Source: Morinoia aosen
Taxonomy: Eukaryota; Arthropoda; Malacostraca; Amphipoda; Talitridae
Reading direction: 5' to 3'
NCBI GenBank assembly: GCA_030386875.1
Contig: CM059564.1
Coordinates: forward strand, 66,855,436-66,919,435
DNA: 64,000 nt
The position numbers and the translations under genes were made by a program. The notes under the pieces were generated by a model that saw nothing but the letters and a program-made list of their open reading frames with translations, did not search any database and had not been told where the DNA came from. This document shows positions 38,401 through 50,400 of the stretch, piece after piece; the stretch's first letter is position 1; each line of letters opens with the position of its first letter.

Positions 38401-41400
38401 CCATTAGCGAATAAATTCACATCCCCCCCACTGTCATTGTCAAACGGCGAAATTGTGTATCGAGGATCTTTCAAATGGCCTGTGACGTTTAAGTCGCGTT
38501 GTGACCTGCCCGGTCCAGGACCTGCTCAGCCAGTGCAAATTTTTGAACGGCTCGCGCCATGTTTAAAGAGTAGTAGTAGGAGTGAAGCGAGCGGTTATAG
38601 GGGCTCTAGGTTGTACTGGTGAAAAATTTGTATGTATTGATGTAAACGCACTGTAATTATGAATGCAGGAGGGTTAGTGCTTGATGAAACTGCTTCGGTT
38701 GCACATAACTTTTAGGTCAAGTACTATTTCCTCCCACACGTGGTTTGCAATGATATACGTCTTTTGCTTCCCAGGCGTAATGAAAATGGAATGTGTTCAT
38801 AATGTCACGCCCAGTTAGCGTTGCTGATCATTACATGTGATTCAGAAACGTGTGCAGAGTGGACCGATTCGTGTGATAGTAAAGCGTCCAAGGTGCTGTC
38901 CAGAAAATGAGATTACAGTATTATGCCATGGGCATGAGACAGAAAGAATTTTGAGCTATATGTAGTATATTAATTTCTAATTAACTATTACTTAAAAATT
39001 GTGCTATGTTTGATAAATTTCAAGAATTATTCAGTAAACTATTTGTATGTTTTGGTCCTCCAATCCTGAAATTACGCTTGTTGCTATCATCTCCTTATGT
39101 TTAACTTTATCGGGGATTGCAACCCGCAATGTCGATGTCTGCAGCAGTGGATCAGATGTGCCCATGTTCATTCTCTCCTTATCTGCTGATCATGATACGT
39201 TGTCGGTCGGTGTAATCAGAAGAAAATCGCTTCAATTTTTTCTATGTACTAATATTTAATATTTTTCTTTCCATGCATTGTTATATTTATACCTGTTAAT
39301 TGATACGTGAAGTTCAAAATAATGCGGCCATTAATTTTTTAGAGTTGCGTTAGGTGTCTAAATAAACTTACACCTTTGATGTAGGCTGTCTCACTACCAG
39401 CCGCAATGCCGACCCCTGACCCGCGATTGCTCAACCACAAGATGCCAGGTAACTTCACCACGTCTCAAAGTTGTCCTTTTAGTTCGTCGATCTGAAGTTG
39501 TAACCGGTATTGATCTCGCAACTCCATTGTTCTTTGACCCATGTGCTGCAAATGATTACTTGGTAAACCTTGGGTAATTTTCCTCCTAGTATTGCTTGAT
39601 TTGTGACTCTTAGATACCGCAAGAAGAATCAGCACCCCACGTGCTTGTAATTTATTGAAAGGATTCGAGGTCGAAACGAGCAGTTTTAGGGGTCTGCCGA
39701 CGCGCTTAGGAGTAACTTGGTTTTTTGATTCACTTAACCTTTTCGTGTAAAATACTTGTGAATGAGAGGGAGTTAGTTTTCTGTAAAACCGCCTCAGCTG
39801 CATATTGCCAAGTGCACATGTCAATTTCAAACATTCTATAATCAATTTATGAGGATAACAGAAAAAAATATTTTTTGGCTTTCCAAGCGTCAGTTCGTAT
39901 AAGTTTTATTAAAGTAGGTTTTAGCCTCAACCTCTAATTTTCCCTTCGGCCTTGATTCCGCTTCAATGTTTTCACGTTCTGCCTAGTGACCGGTCCGGTC
40001 ACTGCCTACAGAACTGAGAGCTGGCTCTTATGCTGTTATTACTATATCCAATGAGGTTCCGTAGAAAAACTCGGAAGATTGGTGAAGTTTGTAAGTAGTT
40101 TGTGCATGTCGTCGTCTGAATATTTGGCAGCTTAGTGAATTCTCCACTGCTTATTTAGGCAAGTCATAGCTTCAGCAGAAATGTTGCTGCGAGAGTTGTC
40201 AAAAAAGCCGCATTGAATGAGAGCGTTCTAATAGTTCTATTAGAACGAAACAGATAGTTCTATTATTTGGTTTTGTGTTGAGCAGCGCGCGGAATAGACT
40301 GTTTGCTGTCAAAACACAGAGGCCTTCAAGTATTATCAGACACTGAAGGTCAGGAAACAATTATTAGTTCCTTACACTACATCCTCGTCAGAAAGTATTA
40401 CTGAGTACTTGCTAATTAGTTACACATTATGACACAACTTTGATACGTTTGCGCGGTTGCTACGGTCGTTTAAGTTAGTTTGTTGTAAAGTTGAAAAACT
40501 GACTTCATTGCTCGAATACATTTTAATCTTCATAAGGAGTGTAAAAAGTATAACGCGGTGAAACTTTATCCCGTGCGCTAAAATGTAACCTATGAAATAA
40601 TCGAAATGATGTTCATATATTCCTGTATGCAAATGAGGAATTTACCTAGTGGTTCACATTTCTCGATACGTAGTCAAAATGTTAGGAAGTTTTTTGTTAA
40701 AATTCATGAGCAATTTTCTTACACATTTCCCTATTGACTTCAAGTACAAAATCTTACTTGAAAAGTCAATATAACATTTAGTAATGAAAAAAAAACAGAA
40801 GCGCTTCGATGCTCCTCTGGGGGGGTTGTTGCGTTGCTGGCCATCGGTTTCAGTTCACTGTTCTTTTTTCCAGCACCTCTGATTTCTTGAACTTTCCTGT
40901 TATTTCATAAACTTCTTTGCTAACTCACTGTTTCTATGCACATGGAACTTGTGTGGGAGCACACCGTATGGATAGATTTTCTATTCCCTTGACTTTTTAC
41001 CTGATGGTCCTTCCCTATTTCCTCTCTTAGGAACACCTTTGTCGGGGTTGGGGAGGCTAGAACAATCTCATCTGAAGTCCACTTCGATGGCGATCTCTTT
41101 CGAGTTTTTTTGAATGTTTATTCACGTAGACTTAGAAATACCAACACTGATTAATAATGAAAGCAAATGTTCGTGTTTGATGAACTCTGATCAATCTCGA
41201 ATGGCTAATAAAGTTTAAATAAACATACGCCCCACTCGAGTGTCGTTCTTATGTGTCTCACGAAAAATATCTCAGTACATTTCGAGTAAAGCTAAGGATT
41301 TCAATTCATTTCTTGTTACGTAAACTCTTGCACTTGAAGGGCTGTTCTTCTTACGTCTGAGATCAGTTGAACTCTTATAATACACAGGCAACACTCTTCA

Positions 41401-44400
41401 ACTTACCCCTCTTCAAAATTTAGCGTACGCTTGCTGTACTAAGTGAGCTTCGTATTGCAGAGCTAAGGAGCCAGCTGAACGAGCAGCTGCGGGCGCTGGA
41501 CTGCCGCTGCGAGGCGCAGGTGGCGCTGCTGACGGAGCTGCAGGACTTCATGAGGCGCCGGGCCGAGGTGCATCAGGACTACGCCGCCAAGCTCGACAAG
41601 ATGGCCAAGTCCATCCAGGTTCGGCATAAGGACCAAAAAGTCAAGTAAGTATTGCTCTATTTCATTTATTCCTTGCTTTTCCTAAACTTTGAAGTTGGGC
41701 GGTTCAAGCTCGACTCTAAGACCGGACGGTCGTTTGAGTAATGTTTTTTATTGTTCTTGTTTTTTTCTTAATCTTTCAAGATTGATCAAGCATGCTACAA
41801 GGATCAGATGGTCTAATAGTCTTTGGTGCTATTTGTGAATACGCGTTAATAATGTTTTCCGTCTTTCAAAAACGAAAAGGCCGTTTGGAAACAGGGGGAA
41901 TTTATAGTGTCCTTTTCATTTAAAAGTTCTTTCACTGTTTCGTAGCTTTCAAGACCTGGTTGTCCAGAGACAGGGTTTAGAAAGTGAAATGAACATCGCT
42001 TGCTATCTACGTTTAACTCTTGAATCTTCCAAGCTTCATCCACACCAGACGCAGCGACAAGGTTCATCTAAGTGCCATCTAACTTTATGAGCGTGTACTA
42101 TGATGTGGTAGTCGGGCGTGTTACAAAACAATTTAGAGATCTTCTTTTTGGGTTTGTTTCTTCTTTCAACATGTCATATTATGGAAAATACAGATTTTCT
42201 TCACATTATATCAAGTCATCCTGTAAGATCTGTTCGAAATGTTATATGAGTAGATTCAATCAAATTTGACGGTATTCTGAAATGACATATAGTACTGACT
42301 GATATTCAGATGAATTTAGAGGCCTTCCATTTTTTCTACAGTTTTTTGGACCGAATAATCTACGGAATTTATTACTTAAATTAGCGACCCTCAATGATGA
42401 AGCATTTAAGTAACATGATGCATTACGAGTTTTAAAAAAAATACCTTGAAAAAAATAAATACTCGAAGTATCCATTCAGCGCATTGATAAGAATACATTA
42501 ATGCAAAAGATGGTTTGCAAAATTCAGGAATGAAAACTTCAGCCTTGAAACTGACAACAAAACCGTATGTTCATCGAAGTGTGATGATGAACTCTTTATG
42601 CTTCATGTAAAGAATATCCTTCGGTATCAGTTGAAGAATTTGCAGTGGGGCTGCGTTTAAAACTAAAACGTGTTCATTGTAGTATTCAATAACTTGGAGT
42701 ATATGCGTCTCTCTGAAGTGAACCAAAAATGAGTTAACACTGCTTTTCTTTTCATTTTCGTGATTTAATCACAGGTTTTTTTAATAGACGTGAAACTAGT
42801 GATGACAAATTGATTTTTTACGGTACAATCTTGAACGCCTCGAACCATATCGTGGTTATGAATACAGGCTAAATCACGGTCGAAATTGCAAATCCACGCG
42901 AGGAAGGCTGTTCTCCCAATTTCGTTGGATTGCAAAGGAATGATTCACTCTGAATTGTAACCTGTCCGTGCAGCATTCATTGCTCAAGTCTCTTATCAGC
43001 AATTGCAACTTTTTGAAAGCTCTGAAGAGAAAACCTGTTGAGTGAATTGGAAAAGAATTCTGCTTCATCAGAATAATATACGGCCCAGCACTACATGAAT
43101 CAAATGCCAAAAGGTAGAAGAACTTCGTTGGGAAAAAATTACTTGAAAAAATTCACTGTATTCTCGTGACCATAATTCTTCAGGCTACCGTTTATTTGTT
43201 TCTTAATTATCATAATCATTAACGAAAGAATGTATAAATTAAAAGTGAGCAAAAATTGAAACTCAAATTTCAGCCTAGAGTTCTTCTGTTTAAAACTGTA
43301 AGAATTTGTTACGAGTGAGATGAAAAACCTTGTAAGTAGATGGAAAGAAGTCCTAAATAATCATAGAAACTACGTTGATGATTAAATTTTAGTAAAATAT
43401 AAGATATAATGACTCATTTTTATGTTTTAAAATTTGGATAGAATTATGGGTTGCAGGAAATAAATGTACGATGCATCGTCCGAATCTCATCAGGGAACAC
43501 ACTTTTGCGCATGAAAATTAGCGTTCTCAGGGGAAAATGTGGGGTCCCAAGTTGAGGGGAAGGTAGATTTTTTTCTCGTTTTTTACGGACCATCTTATTT
43601 CGGTTCACTGATACCATGTTTTTCAGTATCTATTGCTCCTTTCCTTCAAATTTTATCTTTTTACTTTACATTATCTTACTTCTTAACTTACTGTATCTAT
43701 GTTCGATGGATCTTGCGTGGGACCACATCTAGTGTATAGATTCCCCATTCCCCTAACTCCATTCAAAATAATGCCGTCATCCTTCCTGTCTTTTGAACGC
43801 TTTTGTAGTTATTGAGGCTCGACACGTTACTTGCGATACGATCTATCGGTGGGTCGTGCTCAAGTTTTTTCTGCTGCGAAACGACCCATCGGTGGATCGT
43901 TTGAAAAATTTCAACAATCTTCTGAAATAATGGTAATTAATGGACTTAGTTAATGTTTGGTATTAATAAAGTTGCCAACAACTTTTGGTTAAAATTTTTG
44001 TTGGATATTAAAGTTCAGTTTAACCCATCGCAGTCAACGTGTTAAAATAACATTGTAATCTAACCCCTGGACCGTACTCACGTTGCATTTGGCGTGCAGA
44101 CGCGAGCAGTGGGAGCTGGCGAGCGCGTACAGCTGCTGGCTGGTGCTGGTGCAGCAGACGCGCCGCGACGCGCGGGACCAGGCCGCCATGGCCGAGGTCT
44201 ACCACAACAACGTCGTGCCTCGCTTCACTCAGATCCAGGAGGACGTTCACAGGATATACAAGCGGGTAAGCAGACATCACCTCCAGTAATGTTCCTTGCT
44301 GCTTTTGATGCCCTAATTCAGCTGAAGACTTGCCATCACTGGCGTGAGTCGACTGCATCAGAAGTCGTTTACGGTTATGCTTTTTTGTTGGCTGTGCAGG

Positions 44401-47400
44401 TTTTACTTTATAATCGGTCCAAATAGAGCTTTCTTATTTTTCATAGACGTTTTGAATAATTTTTTTGTTGTTGCTGGATGACCGGAGTAGAAATTGTGCT
44501 GCAAGTCAATCTCTTAGGTCTTCTATTTTCTCATTATTTCTTTTTGTTTTCATTCTGCATAGATTCCTTTTTCCTCTAACTCCATACTAATTGGTGCCTT
44601 CCTCAATCCTCGCTTTGGAACGCCTTCATTGCGGTTAAGGAGGCTTAAACTAACATCTAATCTAATTTGCTTTTGTTTCTACCTTTCCATGCTTTGTTTT
44701 GTAGCGAAGTGTTAGAGCATTTTCACGATATCAGCTCTTCATGAGGATTTAGTATTCACGCTTAGCGTTGTGTTGCAGTGCCGTGAAATTGCGTACGAAA
44801 GTCATGAGGAGCTGCTGAAGGTGCTGCACGAGCTGCACACAAGCCTGCGCACCTACCACACCTACCAGGCGGAGCACAAGGCAGCGCAAGCCAAGCTCAC
44901 CAGCTTCCAGGAGCAGAGAGCCAAGCTGCAGGCCGCCGTACCCAAAGAAAAGCTCGACAAGAGCAAAAAGTTTCGCGTCATTGAGAAGGAGATCCAGAAG
45001 GTGAGTCCAGTCATGATTCCTGATGTTTATTTCAGTTCGCATAGAATTGGTAGGTAGAGGACTCACTAGAGGCCAGTAGTAGTTTCTGATACATACATGT
45101 TTTCGTTCGAGTATTTGCTATCCGCAAGAGCTCAGTTGCAGTGTCTCATCTATTAATCCATTCTGAGTTAGTTTTCAATTATTGGTTTTGCATCTGTAAA
45201 AACAATCTTCAATGGTTATACTGTACTTCATTTTGCGTCATCGACTTGAAGGGTGCAAACGCGGTCACAATCTGCTCTCTTCAATGCGCATTTGACTTGC
45301 TTGAAACATTTGTCTAGTCGCTTATGACCTTTGATGATGCACAGCCTGCTCTTACAATTTTCTGTAATTTCCATCGACATGAAAGTTGCCATTGTGGTCT
45401 TTCGAGGTACCGAGATTTAAGCACAAATTATTTGTGATTAGCCAATGATATTTTGTTTCTACTACTTCGTTTTGTTTGTTCTAGCGCACCTTTATCGCGT
45501 ATGACAGTAATGCTCTCTGATAATTTTGCCGCCAGATATGACTGGTAACAGATTAGGCGTAAGTTCTGTGTGAGACGCAGACTTTTCATTGTACAGTTTA
45601 GTTCATATCTTTTTAATTAAATTGAATTTTTTATATGTATTCTGTAATGAGGTGATTTAATAATAAAAATGTAGAAGACGAAGGTCCCAGCTAGCGACCT
45701 TATTGTGAGGTTGGCATTTGAAGTCAACGTTGTTACCGGAGTGATACAGCTTCCTTACCCTGCACTTGATGCGAGATAACACTTAGTTTTAGAATTTAAA
45801 TGTGTTTTATAGTACTCACGCCTGCATATATGTTACATTTATTTTGCAGAGAAACAATAAATATCTGGATGCGAGACTGAAGGCCTTGAAAGCCCGCAAC
45901 GAGTACCTCTTGTGCATGGAGAGCGCCAACTCCGCCATACACAAATACTTCGTTGAGGACCTCTCGGACATCATTGATGTGAGTCTTTCTTCACTGTTTT
46001 GTTGAAATCTCAAAGTTCTCCAGTCCACTGGCGTTGTTTCTCAAATCTTACCAGTATGCAAGCGTCCTAAATGTAGCCTCTGTATTATTATAGCTTCATG
46101 TATTGTAAACTAAGCTTATTATTATCCTGGTTGGGGTCTAGGGTTAAGCGATTGGATACCCTATAACCTCGTACCCTTCCAATGGCCTTTGAATGTAGAA
46201 AAGCTTATGTCAATCTCAAAGCTAGCTGAAAAAATTGCTGAAATTGTTGTTGATCGATGAAGACCATTCAGGAGGGCATTGATCATTTTAAAATTCGTTG
46301 TGTTTCTGTGTCGTGCTTACCACGCCTTTAAGAGTACAGGCGTGTGAATTTTATAGTAGAAAACCTCCGTTGGCCTGTGTTGACGCTGGTTACGCATCCT
46401 AGGTCGAGCTTGTTGGTCTGTTGCAGAGGCACTTTTGGCTGCTCAGTGAATAGCCGAGTGGCAATATCTGTAGGTAGCGCATGTCGCATTTTTAGGGGGT
46501 GTCAAACGGTGTCCCTTATGTAAGGTTATCAATAAATTGTATCCATAGCGTGACTGATAAGTTTTTGCACACGTAGTTTCTCAGATTTAGGACAAATTAT
46601 TTTGAACCGATTGTGACAAAAACACGATTCAAATGTAGTTTAAGACCACTTGGGAAATGCAGTTTTCCGCAGCGTGAGTGTTGGTTTTACTACTAGTTGT
46701 TAGTGTAATTTAAAACCATATCTGTTCACTGGCAAATGACTCAAGTAGGAAATTGCAGCTCTGCTGTTTTGGTAGTTTGTTCAATGCTGATACTGTACGT
46801 ATTGCATGTAGTAATACATCAGCATTTTTATTGTGCGATTTTTACAGACTTCTATCAGTTTTTTGAGAATAACTTATCAGGTTGTAAATTTTCAAGAACC
46901 TTATTCGGTGTTAATGTTCCGATGACTTTGCTTTTCAAAATTTACGCACGGCACCCTAGATTTATAACCTCATGATACGTGAATTCATTATTGAGAGACT
47001 GGGTTCAAACCTAAGTGAAGTTTGAATACAACATATTGTCTGGTGTGTCGCCGGGAAGTGGATCTTATATTATTAACTTCGCTCTCAGGGTTCTTGAGGC
47101 GACACCCAACAGGTTCTACGATTACCATCTCTATTAAAGGGAGGTAAAGGGATAGCGCAGGTTAGCTACGACTGTGTAACCTTACGGATTAAACGTTCGA
47201 CCTGCTGCCTAAGTGGTGTGGACCGGGTCACCTCATAGCTTGAGGATCGGCCTCCTATCTAACATAGCGTTGTGCTCGCTTTTTGAAGGAAGCACACGCG
47301 CAAAGTGAAACGTAATAGAATCACTTGTTATGCATAATTGAAACAACCCAGAATTGAGCAAAAATAAAAAGTATGATTTTATTTTCGAGCTGAAATTTTA

Positions 47401-50400
47401 GCGATGGGAAAAATAGTCCGCACATTCTTAGACTCGTTTCTTGTACCTCAAGAAAATATTCAGTTTGCCTTCAAATGTTTCTCTGTTTCTGGACATTTTC
47501 TATGAAAGTAACAGGCACCCAATTGACACTTTATTCTTGCACCTCAACTGAAGGATAACGCAAGTTGAAATAATTGATTATTTTTCCGACTCGTTCGTGT
47601 TTGGGTGCAGGCGATGGACTTTGGCCTGCACAACAGCCTGGCGAGGGCGCTGCTCACGCACCAGTCGGGCATGGAGTGCTTCAAGCGCAGCCTCCAGACC
47701 AGCATTGACGACCTTCAGAAGACCATCACCAACCTTGATTCCAGGCTCGACAAGCAGAAGTTCCTCAAGTACAACAACGCGGCTTTCATGTTGCCGAAGA
47801 AGTTCGAATTCCAGGGACACAAAGGCGACGAAGTTAGTGTTATAATCGAGGAATGGTTTTTGATTTCCAAGATATTTTGTTGCCTATTTCTGTACATTTT
47901 TTCTAAGTTGGTTTACGAGTACTGAAAGTTTGCTGAACAACTAATTCATACGTAGTCTTTTCAGTTGCTATTATAATATGGGTGATTACTCACACCAGTA
48001 TTGTTGGGAGTTCAGTTGGACCTGCATCCGTAACAAATTTTGCATCTGTGTATTCTCGTACTGCCAATTCTGTATATACTATGTTGTTTTATAACCCTAT
48101 CACATTTATTTCAAACATTGAATTGACTTAGTATTTTATTGATGGTAATTCGATCTAGTGTCTGACAGTTCGCTATAAGTTCATGTTTTTGCTCCAGGTG
48201 TGCCAAGTGCAAGTGACCCGCGAAGTGCAGGAGGAGATCGAGAAGCGCCACGCCCACTTGGTGAGTCGCCTGACTGGGCTACGGGCCGAGTCTGAGGAGA
48301 ACTGGAAGACCATCGAGACCGCAGAGAAGACTTTGCTCGAGATGCTCAACAGGCGCGACTACGATGTGGCTCATTACTTCAGCGACGAGGCTGCCAAGAA
48401 TGCCGTCGAGCTCAGGGTCCCGGAGGCGGGCACGATGAAGCTCAGGGCCGATCACCAGGAGACCGAGGCATTCTACCTTAATGTGAGGCTCTTATAAGTG
48501 CTTAGAGAAGATTTGATAGAAATTCCCCTAGTGTTCTATAAAACTAGCTTTAGCGAAGACGTTATCAAGTGGTGCTGAATGCTGTACTTTTTCTAGAAGA
48601 AATTCAATGATGCAATGTGTGTGTATTTTTCCGTGGAAAGAAAAGGCGTTTGGGTGAGCAAAATGAGTTACTAAAAGTCATGTATTTGATTTAACTCGTG
48701 GGTGAAACGGGTTTGTTTGTTAATTTAAGGCTGCCAAATTATACCGGTAGTTGTTACGATGGGTTGAGGAAAATTGTTTAAAATTGACACTGTACTGAGT
48801 ATTTCTGCCCCAGTGTTTGTATGAGGCTTCTCAGTTTATGGGTTCAAAATTAACTTTTTCTACCTTATTAGAACTGAAGGGGCTATAAAATGATATTGTA
48901 TTTGCTAACGCAACTTTATTATTAGCAGGAATTTACGGTCACTTCTGCATATATAGGTATGAAAATTAAAAACCCTTGAAGTACGAGTGGGTTACCACTG
49001 ACGAGAGAAATGGTACCTCATTTGAACTAGAGCATTTACATCGTTTCTGAACGCTGATCTTTGATCAAGTGCCTGAAACTTGTGCACGTGTTGCAGAAAT
49101 TCCGGGAGTACACGCTGAGCAGCAACCTGATCTGCCGCCTGCAAAGCCGCTACGAGCTGCTGCGCTGCGCCCTGGGGGATGACCACGCCAGCACCGCCTC
49201 TCCCACTCCCGCCCGGTACGTGGTGCTGGTGGTGACTGGTTTTGGGATGCACGCGTTCTGTGTAGCACACTTTCAGTGAAAGTGTGCCAATATTTTAATT
49301 TTTGTTGTTGGAGATGGTTTTGAAGCTACTTTATCTTTCAGTTTTTATGTGAATTTGTTGAAATGATTCGTATCAATGGCGCTATTAAGCCATTTATCAG
49401 AGATAAAAGTATGTAGAATAACAGTTTTGCAAGTTATTGTTTTAATGAATGAGTCTTGCTTACGAATGCCTAATGTAGGAGGGTTGGGGTTTTGCCTTCT
49501 GCCGATCGTAATAGTGTGGAGGCATGTGAGTAATTTTTGCCTCTGCCATGCCTGCAGTTCGCTGGCTGCAGACAAGCCGCGCAGGCGCCGCATCGGGCGC
49601 ACGAGGTTGATGGGTCAGCCTAAGCTGTTCGGAGGGTCGCTGGAGGAGTACCTGGAGGCCACCCACCAGGACATTCCGCTGATCCTACGCTCCTGCATAC
49701 GAGTCATCAACCTTTATGGTGAGGCGGCGTCATGTTTCGTGTTATCCATGGCACGTAGCAGAGTTTGGCCTCTTTTATTTGGTTTAAGATGTGTTTGGGT
49801 GAGTGCTGGGTGCCAGCTCTTGTAGAGGCTGAGATTAGGTTCTAAGGCCAACCAAATTAAATAAAGTGAGTGTTATTTCTAGTCGCTAGTTTATAACGCC
49901 ATGATTCGATTTGTAGTAGGATCTTAAGTCTTTCCAGGGCTGTTTTACTACTTAGGTTTCCCTATGCTCACATATCAGGCTAATGGTTTTCTACTTGTGC
50001 GTTGATATAAAGGCGTTGAAAACGACGGAACCCAGTGTTTAATATTTTGCTTTATTGTTCAAATATGTGTGACTGTGGCATTGTGTAATTGTTTGACCTT
50101 TAATGACTGAGCTCTATGAAAACTATCATGCGATAATTAATCCTTCTGCTGATATTTATGGCGATCGGTGAATGTTTTGCAATATTGACAGGACTTTCTT
50201 AGTTAGAATAAGAAAGTCGATTTTTTAATTGAATGAAACTAGATGTGGCGGTTCGTTGTTTGGCTCTTTTTTTTTACTGAACCAGGCTGCACAGTTACGC
50301 TTTTAGGTCGAAAATTCAAATAATGACTGGCTTGAAATTCATCAATTAATTTTAAAATCTGTTGCCATTTCTCTTCATGAATAATACAATGTATTTTAAA

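Noticed and set aside
49572-49718. Alternative acceptor at the second ctgcag in exon 9
   Set aside because: It would remove 14 nt and break the frame into the RhoGAP domain.
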